Assembly (NCBI RefSeq): GCF_010731715.1
Contig: NZ_AP022587.1
Location: 5,766,001 to 5,830,000, forward strand
Source: Mycobacterium stomatepiae
GTDB taxonomy: Bacteria; Actinomycetota; Actinomycetes; Mycobacteriales; Mycobacteriaceae
Reading direction: 5' to 3'
DNA: 64,000 bases
In this document: piece by piece, positions 24,401 to 31,046 of the stretch
Numbering within the stretch: the first letter of the stretch is position 1
Layout: each line of letters starts with the position of its first letter
Position numbers and translations under genes: made by a program
Notes under the pieces: model-generated
Databases searched by the model: none
The model's input: only the letters and a program-made list of their open reading frames with translations
What the model was told of the DNA's origin: nothing

Positions 24401-26542
24401 GAACGCGGTGCGATCGACAATCTGCGGCTGACCGAGGCGGAGGTGCCCGCGCCGGACGACGGCTACGTGCAGGTGCGGGTGGAGGCCGCCGGCCTCAACT
24501 TCCGGGACGTACTCAACGTCCTGGGCCTCTACCCGGGTGACCCGGGCCCGATCGGCGGGGACTTCGCCGGAACCGTTACCCAATTAGGCGGTGGTGTAAC
24601 AGGACTCGAGGTCGGTCAGCGCGTCTACGGCTTCATGCAGGGCGCATTCGCCAGCCGGTTCAATGTGCCGGCCCAGCTGCTGGCGCCGATTCCCGCCGGC
24701 CTGAGCGCGGTGGACGCGGCGACGATTCCCGCCGCGGCATTGACGGTCCGGCTCGCGTTCGACTGGGCGCAAGTGCGGCCCGGCGATCGTGTGCTCATTC
24801 ACGCCGCCAGTGGCGGTGTCGGCCTGGCCGCGATCCAGATGGCACAGCAGTGCGGTGCCACGGTCTTCGCCACGGCCAGCACGTACAAACGCGCGACGCT
24901 GCGCAAGTTGGGCGTGAAGCACGTATACGATTCGCGCACAACTGATTTCGCCGACCAGATCCTAGCCGATACTGGCGGCGCCGGCGTCGACGTGGTGCTC
25001 AACAGCCTGACCAACGAGGGTTTCCTCGAGGCGACCGTGCGGGCCACCGCCAAGAACGGCCGGTTCGCCGAGATCGCCAAACGCGACATCTGGACGCCCG
25101 AGCAGATGGCGGCGGTCCGCCCGGACATCGCTTACGAGATCGTGGCGCTGGACACGGTGACCTTCCAGGAGCCCGAGCGGATTCGCGGCTTGTTGACCGA
25201 AGTGTCGGAGGGACTGGGCAAGGGCGAGTGGACGCCACTGCCCGCCGAGATCTACCCGCTCACCGAGGCGAGGGCCGCGTTCCGTCGCATGCAGCAGGCG
25301 CGGCACATCGGAAAGATCGTGGTGCAGATTCCGAATCGGTTGCAACCGAAGGCCGATCGGAGCTATCTGATCACCGGCGGGCTGGGCGCGATCGGCCTGC
25401 ACACGGCGTCGTATCTGGCCCAACTCGGGGCCGGTGACATCGTGTTGACCAGCCGGCGCGCGCCCGACGCGGACGCGCTGCGCGCTATCGAGGAGATCGG
25501 CGAACGCTCCAAGTGCCGAGTCCATGTGTTCGCGGCCGACGTCGGCGACGAGTCCGAGGTTGAGAAGCTGTTGGAGCGAATCCGCGCGGAACTACCGCCG
25601 CTCGCGGGTGTGGCCCATTTGGCGGGCGTGCTCGATGATGCGCTGCTGTCCGAGCAAAGTCTCGAGCGATTCCGAACGACGTTGGCGCCCAAGGCGTTCG
25701 GCGCTTGCCACTTGGACAAGTTGACGAAGGACGACGAGCTGGACTTCTTCATCGTGTCCTCCTCGGTGTCCAGCCTGTTCGGTTCACCGGGTCAGTCCAA
25801 CTACGCGACCGCCAATGCGTTGCTTGACGGCCTGGTTGCGCAACGACGGGCCCGGGGCCTGCCAGCCACCGGGGTCAACTTCGGTCCGTGGGCGCAGGGC
25901 GGCATGGCCTCGTCGGAAGCGGCGATCGCCAATATCACTGCCCAGGGCCTGATTCCGCTGGAACCGTCGGCGGCGCTGAACGCTCTCGCCGAGGTCGTCG
26001 CCAACGGCACCGGGCAGGTCACCGTCCTCAAGGCCAATTGGCAGCGTGCCGCCAAGGTGCTGGGCAGTTCGCGTCCACCGATCCTCGACCTGGTGTTGCC
26101 CAGCGCCGTCGGGGAGGTGACCGGCGACAGTGAGTTGCTCAAGCAACTGATGGAGGTACCGGTGCCGCAGCGGGCGGGTTTCGTGACCGAGTTCCTGCAG
26201 CGCGAGGTGCAGAACTTCCTGCGGCTCGCGCAGCCGCCGGCCGCGACCAGTCGATTCCTGGACCTGGGTACGGATTCGCTGATGGCGATCGAATTGCGCA
26301 ACCGCTTGCACAGTCAGTTCGGCGGCAAGTTCACGATCAACGCCACCGCGGTGTTCGACTATCCGACCATCGGGGGCCTGGCCGAGTACCTCGTCGCTCA
26401 GCTGCCCGACGCCCAAGCGGCACCACAGGACGCGGGACCGGTTACGACGCCGTCCGAGGAAGCGGAACTGGAATCGCCGCCCGCGGAAACGGATTTGCTC
26501 GCGGAGGAGCCGGAATCGGACGAGGAGCGAGAGGCGAGCTGA
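15476..26542 (+). CDS. pks: Bimodular type I polyketide synthase (TPP Pks-like)
   Basis: The 3688-residue protein has two modules. Module 1: KS (about 14-430; C184, H319, H359), AT (545-850; Ser642 in GHSVG), KR (1185-1370; Rossmann TGGLGSIG, YGAAN), ACP (Ser1504). Module 2: KS (1566-1985; C1738, H1873, H1913), AT (2105-2400; Ser2199), DH (2480-2730; H2497 in HxxxGxxxxP, D2665), ER (2975-3290; HAASGGVG), KR (3294-3475; YATAN), ACP (Ser3601). Both ATs read HAFH, the malonyl-CoA signature. There is no loading domain and no thioesterase; the end is an acidic tail. The KS-AT halves are close repeats, suggesting internal duplication. Size and modules match the Pks of the TPP loci (about 3680 residues, from memory). 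The start is GTG 15476 after GGGGAGG. It should build long, partly unsaturated, unbranched acyl chains handed to PapA. Confidence 0.88.
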   Translation: MASVEDLSEQTSGFAIVGYAARFPGAADADEFWDVLRHGRDAISEVPQDRWDVDEFFDPEPGAPGKVVTRRAGFVDDVTGFDAPFFGMSTREVRLMDPQHRMLLETAWRAVEHSGTAPTSLANSNTGVFVGLATHDYLGMASDELTYPEIEAYMAIGTSNAAAAGRISYRLGLQGPAVAVDTACSSSLVAIHQACQALRLGECDLALAGGANVLLTPATMITFSSAHMLAPDGRCKTFDAAADGYVRGEGCGVIVIKRLDDAIRDGDRIRAVIRGSAINQDGASGGLTVPNGVAQQRVIAEALKRADLEPHDVGYLEAHGTGTSLGDPIEAQAAGAVLGAGREPSQPLLMGSVKTNIGHLEAAAGIAGVIKVILSLENELLPQHLHFENPSPHIPWDRLAVQVVKEATAWERNGRPRIAGISSFGFAGTNAHVIVSEAPEQHAQPFAAPVPIEQSGGRRFSILPLSARTPAALVRLAEEYRSWMSAHPEATLADVCHTAGTARAHLEHRAALVVNSRESAMELLGALADDRPAPGLFRGESHDTPKTAWLFTGQGSQCPGMARELFDTEPVFAETLNRCAAAVDDVLEKPLIELIFDRDSPDSEATLRQTSYAQPALFAVEMGLARLWQSWGFEPDVVLGHSVGQYSAACVAGVLNLEDGARLMAERGRLFGSLPAGGRMVAVFAAAERVENLTNEFPTLSVAAYNGANTVLSGPAGDLEQAVTPLAADGVRCDWLDTSHAFHSALLDPILDEFEWYADQFEFGTPQRILIDNRTGAALGRSVKLDGAYWRRHARQPVQFAKSARTLAELNCKVLLEIGPRPVLAAAALSAWPDQAAAPRAITSLRRNTADHRQISEAVAEAYVLGHLPEFDTFRRAHARKLDLPTYPFERRQYWFRDNQDSAGQPAQLPARTQAIRLLEDGRIEELAALLDGASDHRTVDVLTKLAAQHNHERTSQSIADDRYEIRWETVTADHCAAQAGEGSSWLLIGEESAALAPLVDELIARGQRHRFLGLPASDADTEQLTVALRAAAAEESTLRIVHVAAVDADAASQIVPSMQSLLRMQHRILAGTRRFFSAAVAADLRAPIWLITRRAQRVTDADTVAPDQSCVWGFGRAASLEHPQLWGGLADLAQGTAAEWARLIDGITTPSELSEDQIALRDQAVYVPRLVRRDGQPTGTALELRDDATYLVTGGLGSIGLEIAGYLAAHGAKHLVLTSRRPPGEAARQRIDAFGEQYDCEFRVVTADVADAHDVARLLAGVRAELPPLAGIVHAAGEIGTTPLSGADFDSHQAEVDRVFAGKVWGAWHLSQAVTDLQLDFFISTSSIASVWGGYGQTAYGAANAFLDGLAWRLREQGTAGISVNFGPWSAGMADAESRARLDQRGVRTLTPADALAGLADVVAASSAQGVVARIDWTRFLPLYQQAGRRAFLAELDREVPDAAPTVLPSGKTQLVERLAGAPVQQRKKLLTDYLREAVAEITRVDAAEIREDAGFFDLGMDSLMAVELRQRIEQGVGKQVPATLAMDHPRLSDVADYLLGEVLGLGGQAAPSSPRPESVVTRTDEPIAIVSVSCRFPGAPDPEAFWELLSGGVDAIREVPEERFDIDEFYDPDPETPGKTYTRFGGFLDEIDGFDPEFFGISPREAVWIEPQQRLMLETVWEGLERAGYSPGALRGSRTSVFAGVAANEYAHLLSAEPIDKIEPYFITGNALNAISGRVAFALGLEGPAVAVDTACSSALVAVHQACQALHSGDCDLAVAGGVNVLLSPVTVIAASRARMLSPVGRCKTFDASADGYVRSEGCGILVLKRLSDAQRDGDRVLAVIPGSAVNQDGASSGLTVPNGGAQQRLIGAALTRAGLAGGDVDYLEAHGTGTPLGDPIEVQAAAAAYGGSRDADRPLLMGSVKTNIGHTESASGAAGLIKVVLSLQHELLPQSLHFDTPSPHIPWDSLPVRVVGESTPWRANGRPRRAGVSSFGFTGTNAHVLIEEAPAAAASPAQDLPEPADDAAVTDTQSVNVLALSARSPEALTALAQRYESWLSEHPDVDLAEVCLTAGTGRSHFEHRAALVVDSVEAARDGLAELAENRLRPGAVRDEHTHHPTTAWLFTGQGSQYPGMARELFESEPVFAKTVTRCADAVKDMLPRPLLEVLFATDREAGETLRHTSFAQPALFAVEMGLARLWQSWGIVPDVVLGHSVGQYAAACVAGVFSLEDGARLMAERGRMFGSLPEGGRMVAVFTDAKHVEHIAGEFPRVSVGAYNGPNTVLSGPADDLEQIVAKSGDEGIRCTWLETSHAFHSELLDPVLNEFESYAAQLEFAAPTLPLVCNRTGAVLTTQTPLDAGYWRRHSRQPVQFAESVRTVAALGCSVVMEIGPQPVLTAAAVQIWPEHLAAPRAIVSLRKGVGDRRQIADALAATYISGHRPDFAALNRQARRRLELPTYPFQRRRFWPKSSGIAVDGPAVSGILGSTKELASGDSVYTSRLSVKSQPWLCDHVIYGTVVVPGATYAAMALAAVGTPARAKDVFFYEPIILPEKSSREVQLTLHPQEDGDGWKFQVHSRPYGERGAEWSLNAEGAVVAGVGDEQATEEADPVDEAIERLNRMRPQELFETFADLELAWGPTWSGSLKSLWLGDGEAIGDIVVGEELAEQLGAEPMHPVLMDLCTGVAFPAFPALLAAEQGVNDLFLPLRYGQVTLREKMPRRFYCRAKWHTSALDSETQVFDLEYIDRDGRQLGGIRDFTVKRAPREALLRGLGGDATRLLYTLGWHEVPSPAPDQDAAVANGTWLIAGFDELAANVPGCIPFDRNTDPEPLGRVLAQAHERGLPFSGVVWRSAAPNGTDIAARVETEIANLLSAVHTVQSGEVKLPGGLWIITERAVATESGEPVDPGQAALWGFGRTTINEEPALRCKLVDCDGSEEAVRALAGLISTPVDEPELALRQGKLLASRLLPWARSGHLTVPRSSDYVLAPTERGAIDNLRLTEAEVPAPDDGYVQVRVEAAGLNFRDVLNVLGLYPGDPGPIGGDFAGTVTQLGGGVTGLEVGQRVYGFMQGAFASRFNVPAQLLAPIPAGLSAVDAATIPAAALTVRLAFDWAQVRPGDRVLIHAASGGVGLAAIQMAQQCGATVFATASTYKRATLRKLGVKHVYDSRTTDFADQILADTGGAGVDVVLNSLTNEGFLEATVRATAKNGRFAEIAKRDIWTPEQMAAVRPDIAYEIVALDTVTFQEPERIRGLLTEVSEGLGKGEWTPLPAEIYPLTEARAAFRRMQQARHIGKIVVQIPNRLQPKADRSYLITGGLGAIGLHTASYLAQLGAGDIVLTSRRAPDADALRAIEEIGERSKCRVHVFAADVGDESEVEKLLERIRAELPPLAGVAHLAGVLDDALLSEQSLERFRTTLAPKAFGACHLDKLTKDDELDFFIVSSSVSSLFGSPGQSNYATANALLDGLVAQRRARGLPATGVNFGPWAQGGMASSEAAIANITAQGLIPLEPSAALNALAEVVANGTGQVTVLKANWQRAAKVLGSSRPPILDLVLPSAVGEVTGDSELLKQLMEVPVPQRAGFVTEFLQREVQNFLRLAQPPAATSRFLDLGTDSLMAIELRNRLHSQFGGKFTINATAVFDYPTIGGLAEYLVAQLPDAQAAPQDAGPVTTPSEEAELESPPAETDLLAEEPESDEEREAS

Positions 26543-26575
26543 GCTGGCGAGTCAGGGCGCTGAAGGGTACCGGCC

Positions 26576-27745
26576 GTGATTTCCGACGGCTCGCCGGCAT
26601 CGTTGACTATCCGTAGTCCGAGCGATGACGACTGGCCTGCGATGGACCTGTTGGAGGCGGCGAGTTTCGGCAACCCCATGGCTTCCGAGCTGACCGTGTG
26701 GCGATCCTTGTTGATCGCCGACGGTGCTGTCGTGGCCTGCGACGGCTCGGATGTAGTGGGGATGGCGCTGGCGGTGGATCTGCGGATGACGGTGCCGGGC
26801 GGAGCGGAGCTTTCGACTGCTGGCCTGACTTGCGTCGCGGTCGCACCCACACATCGGCGACGTGGAGCACTGCGTGCGATGTGCGCCGAATTGCACCGGC
26901 GCATAGCAATTTCTGGTCGTCCAATGGCGGCGCTGTACGCCACCGAGGGCGGTATTTATGGCCGGTTCGGCCACGGTCCCGCCACTGTGGTCCACGAATT
27001 CGCCGTTGAGCGACGTTTCGCCGAATTCCATGCTGACGTGCCCCGCGTTGACGGGGTCCGCTTGGTCCGGCCCGCGGAGCGCCGCCGCGAGTTGGCGGCA
27101 ATCCACGACCGCTGGCGTCAGCAGGTGCCGGGCGGGCTGGCGCGCACAGCGGCGCTGTGGGACTTGCTACTGGCCGAAACTAAAGCCTTCGCGTTGCTGC
27201 ATCCCGACGGCTATGTGCTCTACCAGGTGGACGAAATGAATCCGAGGGTGGTTCAGGTCGCCGAGTTCAAAGCGTTGACCTCCGACGCACACATTGCGTT
27301 GTACCGCGTGCTGTTTGGGCTCGACCGAATGGAACAGGTGATCATTCCTACCCATCCGGACGACGCGATGCCGTACTTGTTGACCGATCCTCGGGTGGCG
27401 CGCACGAGCGGGCGCAGGGATGCAGTCTGGCTACGCATCATGGATGTGGCCGTCGCCCTCGAGGCACGCACCTATGATGCGGATCTTACGGTGGTGCTTG
27501 ATGTTTCGGGCAGCGGGCGGTTCGCGCTCGAGATTCGTGACGGCCACGCTCGCTGTACTCCGACCGACGAGACCGCCGAAGTCGGGTTGGATCAAGACGT
27601 CCTAGGCAGCCTGTACCTGGGCGCGCACCGTGCGTCGACACTTGCCGCAGCGAACCGATTGCGCAGCAAGGATTCGCACCTGCTGCGTCGCCTCGACGCT
27701 GCGTTTGCTACCGATGTCCCGGCCGCGGCCGGGCTAGCGTTCTAA
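26576..27745 (+). CDS. eis: Eis N-acetyltransferase
   Basis: The 389-residue product follows the Eis plan: an N-terminal GNAT domain with the acetyl-CoA loop [14 protein letters not shown] (around residue 88-101), a second GNAT-like domain, and a C-terminal sterol-carrier-like domain ending in LAF. The catalytic Tyr is probably in [11 protein letters not shown], and the free C-terminal Phe carboxylate acts as base in M. tuberculosis Eis. Eis acetylates aminoglycosides and the lysine of a host phosphatase in that species. The GTG start lies 33 bases after the pks stop on the same strand, with no visible separate promoter. It converges directly on the next gene with no gap. Confidence 0.9.
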   Translation: MISDGSPASLTIRSPSDDDWPAMDLLEAASFGNPMASELTVWRSLLIADGAVVACDGSDVVGMALAVDLRMTVPGGAELSTAGLTCVAVAPTHRRRGALRAMCAELHRRIAISGRPMAALYATEGGIYGRFGHGPATVVHEFAVERRFAEFHADVPRVDGVRLVRPAERRRELAAIHDRWRQQVPGGLARTAALWDLLLAETKAFALLHPDGYVLYQVDEMNPRVVQVAEFKALTSDAHIALYRVLFGLDRMEQVIIPTHPDDAMPYLLTDPRVARTSGRRDAVWLRIMDVAVALEARTYDADLTVVLDVSGSGRFALEIRDGHARCTPTDETAEVGLDQDVLGSLYLGAHRASTLAAANRLRSKDSHLLRRLDAAFATDVPAAAGLAF

Positions 27746-28852
27746 CTAGAGCCGGGCCAAGTCGTAGTCGCCGAGGTGGTCGATCAGGTTGTGCACGTGA
27801 TCGCCCGAGGTGCCTAGGGTGTGCTCGATCGCGGTGAGCCGGGCCGCGTAGTGGCTCACCGGGTATTCCGCCGTCACGCCGATTCCGCCGTGCATCTGGA
27901 TCGACTCCTGCGCGATGTGGCGACCCGACCGGCCGATCTGCAGCTTGGCCCGCGACGCGATCAACGGGTCGAGGTTGCCGTCGGCGATCGACATCGCGGC
28001 GTACAGGCTCATGCTGCGGGCCATTTCCAGCGACACATACATGTCGGCGGCCCGCTGGGTGAGCGTCTGAAATTTGTTGAGCGTGACGCCGAACTGTTTG
28101 CGGGTCTTGAGGTAATCGGTGGTCAGCCGCAGCGCTTCCTCCATCGCCCCGAGCGCTTCGGCGCACAGCCCCGACTGGATGCGAACGATCGCACCGCTGA
28201 TCGCACCCGACGCGTCGACCGCCTCGCCCAGTGGTTCGGCGGGTGTGCCGTCCAAGTCGATCTGCGCGCCGCGCTGCCCGTCGAAGGTCCGGAAGGGGTG
28301 ACGGGTGACCGCGTTGGCGTCGACCAGGAACAGGCCGGTGCCGCCGTCCGGCAACGCGGCGCTGACCACCAACGCGTCGGCGCAGTCCCCGGCGAGCACG
28401 GGGTTCTTAGCTCCGGTCAAGGCCCATGAATCACCCTGCCGCGCAGCCTGAGTCGTGACCGTCGTGGTCGGCTTGCGGTGGCCGGGCTCCAGGTGGGCGA
28501 AGGCCAGCAGCCGTTGACCCGCCGCCACCTCGTCGAGCTGTTCCTTCTGGGCGTCGGTGCCCAGCTCGGCGATCAACCCACCCGGGGCCAGCGCGGCGTG
28601 CAGGATCGGCTCGGGGGCCAACCGCCGCCCGGCCTCGGTGAGCACGACCATGATCTCGAGCTGGCCGGCCTCCTCCGGGTCGAAACCCAGGCCGAGAATT
28701 CCGGTGTCGGCGAGCTGATTCCAGACCTCACGGCTCCAGCCGAGATCGGAGCCGATCACCTTGTTGCGGCTTTCCGGGTCGTAGGCGCGGGATAGCAGAT
28801 CGCGCGTCGTGTCGCGTAGCAGGCTCTGCTCGTCGTTCAACTGAAAGTCCAT
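27746..28852 (-). CDS. Acyl-CoA dehydrogenase, subunit of a pair
   Basis: The 368-residue protein has the acyl-CoA dehydrogenase layout: N-terminal helical domain (MDFQLNDEQSLLRDTTRD), middle beta domain (WALTGAKNPVLAG), and C-terminal helices with RKQFGVTLNKFQ and IQMHGGIGVTAEYP. The usual middle-domain FAD motifs are weak, as in the lesser chain of mycobacterial heterotetrameric FadE pairs. It starts 7 bases after the next gene upstream (28860-30020), so the two form one unit and probably one alpha2-beta2 enzyme. The substrate is unknown. The pair is not found between eis and comEA in M. tuberculosis. Confidence 0.85.
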   Translation of the reverse strand: MDFQLNDEQSLLRDTTRDLLSRAYDPESRNKVIGSDLGWSREVWNQLADTGILGLGFDPEEAGQLEIMVVLTEAGRRLAPEPILHAALAPGGLIAELGTDAQKEQLDEVAAGQRLLAFAHLEPGHRKPTTTVTTQAARQGDSWALTGAKNPVLAGDCADALVVSAALPDGGTGLFLVDANAVTRHPFRTFDGQRGAQIDLDGTPAEPLGEAVDASGAISGAIVRIQSGLCAEALGAMEEALRLTTDYLKTRKQFGVTLNKFQTLTQRAADMYVSLEMARSMSLYAAMSIADGNLDPLIASRAKLQIGRSGRHIAQESIQMHGGIGVTAEYPVSHYAARLTAIEHTLGTSGDHVHNLIDHLGDYDLARL

Positions 28853-28859
28853 GGCTGCC

Positions 28860-30020
28860 TCACAATCCCAGAATGGTGGACGCGATGATGTTGCGCTGCA
28901 CCTCGCTGCTGCCGCCGTAGATCGACGTCTTGCGGTAGTTGAGGTAACGCGGCGCGCTGTGTTGTGCCCAGTCCGGGGAAGCGATGCCGTCGCCGTCGGC
29001 GGGCAGCGCGTCCGGGCCGGCCACTTCGACCAGTAGCTCGGTGGCGATCTGCTGCAATTGGCTGCCGCGCAGTTTGAGCACCGACGACGCCGGGTTGGGC
29101 TGCCCGTCCGCGGAATCCGTCACCACCCGTGACTGGGTGAGTTCCAGTGCCAGCAGCTCGTTTTCGGCCTCGGCCAGCCGGGCCGCGAACAGGGGGTCGT
29201 CGAGCACCCCGACTTCGGCCGCGTACTTCTTCACCTCGGCGAGGCGCACCTTCGTCCGCCCCACGCCGGCGATGCCGGTGCGCTCGTTGCCCAGCAGGAA
29301 CTTCGCGTACGTCCAGCCCTGATTCTCTTCTCCGACAAGCTGATTGGCGGGCACGCGAACGTCGGAGAAGAACAACTCGTTGACCTCGTGGCCGCCGTCG
29401 ATCGTCTTGATGGGCCGCACGGTGATGCCCGGAGTTTTCATGTCGAACAGCAGGAAGGAGATACCGGCCTGGCGCTTGGGCGCCTGCGGGTCGGTGCGGA
29501 CCAGGCAGAAGATCCAGTCGGCGTACTGGCCGAGCGTCGTCCATGTCTTCTGGCCGTTGACGACGTAGCTGTCGCCGTCCCGCACCGCCGTGGTGCGCAG
29601 CGACGCCAGGTCGGAGCCGGCCTCGGGCTCAGAAAAGCCCTGACACCACCAGATGTCGAGGCTGGCCGTCGGCGGCAGGAAGCGTTCCTTGATCTCCTGA
29701 GACCCGAACTCGGCGATCACCGGGCCCACCATCTTGGTGTTGAAGTTCAGTGGCTCCGGGACGCACGCCAATTGCATCTCGTCGGCCCAGATCTGGTGCT
29801 GAGTGGGCGTCCAGTCCTTGCCGCCCCACTCGACCGGCCAGCTCGGTACCGCCAGGCCGTGTTCGTGCAGGATTTTGTGGCTGGTTACGACGTCGTCGTG
29901 GACGACTTCCGCCGAACCCCGGCGTACCCGATCGCGCATCTCCTGCGGAATCTTGGTGGTGTAGATGGTGCGGAGCTCGTCGCGGAATGCGGCTTCCTCC
30001 GGCGTCAGCGCCAGTTGCAT
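28860..30020 (-). CDS. Acyl-CoA dehydrogenase, second subunit of the pair
   Basis: The 386-residue protein has stronger flavin motifs than its partner: WWCQGFSEPEAGSDLASL and VNGQKTWTTLGQYADW in the middle domain, and KTSIYGGSSEVQRNIIA at the C-terminus, where acyl-CoA dehydrogenases close the FAD site. ATG 30020 follows GGAGT at normal spacing; an upstream ATG at 30137 adds a basic, non-family leader. It is the first gene of the two-gene FadE operon. Heteromeric FadE pairs in mycobacteria often act on steroid or CoA side chains; nothing nearby shows that for this pair. Confidence 0.87.
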   Translation of the reverse strand: MQLALTPEEAAFRDELRTIYTTKIPQEMRDRVRRGSAEVVHDDVVTSHKILHEHGLAVPSWPVEWGGKDWTPTQHQIWADEMQLACVPEPLNFNTKMVGPVIAEFGSQEIKERFLPPTASLDIWWCQGFSEPEAGSDLASLRTTAVRDGDSYVVNGQKTWTTLGQYADWIFCLVRTDPQAPKRQAGISFLLFDMKTPGITVRPIKTIDGGHEVNELFFSDVRVPANQLVGEENQGWTYAKFLLGNERTGIAGVGRTKVRLAEVKKYAAEVGVLDDPLFAARLAEAENELLALELTQSRVVTDSADGQPNPASSVLKLRGSQLQQIATELLVEVAGPDALPADGDGIASPDWAQHSAPRYLNYRKTSIYGGSSEVQRNIIASTILGL

Positions 30021-30218
30021 TGCAGACTCCTTTGCCTGGGTCGAGCGTGGCGACCGCTTTTTGCGACGGATGGGCGATCCCGTGCGGTCGTGCGCTCCGA
30101 GTTCCATCTTGACCCATCCGGCGCTGTGCTTGTGCACAGCCTCCGGTTAATCCACAGCAAGCGATGCAGACGCCGACGGTCGGGCCGTTACGGCGGTCGG
30201 CGCCCCTACCGTCGGCGC

Positions 30219-31046
30219 ATGCGAACAGAACAACCCGGCGAGCGACTGCACCGGCGGCTCGGCGCCGCCCCGGATGCCGATGTGCGAGCCGAGGAACCGG
30301 GCCCGGACGCACCCGATGAGGATCAGAACTCGTTGCTGCCGCGCTGGCTTCCCGACGCGTCGGAGGGCGGGAGCTGGCGGGCCCGGCTGCGGGCCGATCC
30401 GGGCCGCGCCGGCGCGGTCGCGTTAGCGGTGGTGGCCGCCCTGGCGGTGCTGATCACGATCTTCACCCTGGTCCGTGACCACCCTGCGCCGGTGATGTCG
30501 GCGAAACTGCCGCCGGTCGAAAAGGCGAGCTCCAAAACGTCGGCGAGCGTCGGCCCGGACCGGCCGGTAGTGGTCAGCGTGGTGGGGCTGGTGCACAAGC
30601 CCGGGCTGGTCACGTTGACGCCCGGCGCGCGGATCGCCGACGCGGTGCAAGCCGCCGGGGGTGCGATGGACGGCGCCGACACCATCGGACTGAACATGGC
30701 GCGCCCGCTCGGAGACGGCGAGCAGATCGTGGTCGGGCTGGCGCCCGTGTCGGGGCACCCCGCGCTGGGCAGCTCGGTGGCCGGTGCGACTCCGGCTACC
30801 AAGACGCCGGCACCGACGGGGCCGGTCAAGGGATCGGCCCGGCCGAAACCCGGCGAGGTGCTCGACCTGAATACCGCGACCGTGGAGCAGCTGGACGACC
30901 TGCCCGGGGTCGGGCCGATCACCGCGGCCGCGATCCTGCGGTGGCGGCAGGCCAACGGCAAGTTCACCAGCGTCGACCAGCTCGCCGACGTCGATGGCAT
31001 CGGGCCGTCGCGACTGGACAAGCTGCGCGCCCTGGTCCGTGTCTGA
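30219..31046 (+). CDS. comEA: ComEA-like DNA-binding membrane protein
   Basis: The 275-residue product has a charged cytoplasmic N-terminus, one membrane segment near residues 66-86 (AVALAVVAALAVLITIFTLV), a SLBB-type domain (VSVVGLVHKPGLVTL), a Pro/Thr linker and a C-terminal double helix-hairpin-helix (LDDLPGVGPITAAAI and LADVDGIGPSRLDKL) that binds DNA. ComEA captures DNA outside the membrane for uptake by ComEC, encoded next with an 8-base overlap. ATG 30219 is chosen because further upstream the frame is antisense to fadE. Natural competence is not shown in most mycobacteria. Confidence 0.88.
   Translation: MRTEQPGERLHRRLGAAPDADVRAEEPGPDAPDEDQNSLLPRWLPDASEGGSWRARLRADPGRAGAVALAVVAALAVLITIFTLVRDHPAPVMSAKLPPVEKASSKTSASVGPDRPVVVSVVGLVHKPGLVTLTPGARIADAVQAAGGAMDGADTIGLNMARPLGDGEQIVVGLAPVSGHPALGSSVAGATPATKTPAPTGPVKGSARPKPGEVLDLNTATVEQLDDLPGVGPITAAAILRWRQANGKFTSVDQLADVDGIGPSRLDKLRALVRV

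Noticed and set aside
22796..24583. 595-codon open frame on the minus strand inside pks
   Set aside because: It mirrors the coding frame of pks in high-GC DNA, is rich in Arg, Gly and His, and has no recognisable domain.
29388..30218. Long in-frame extension upstream of comEA
   Set aside because: It is antisense to the well-supported acyl-CoA dehydrogenase and its translation is Arg/Gly/Val-rich with no family pattern; ComEA homology starts at ATG 30219.
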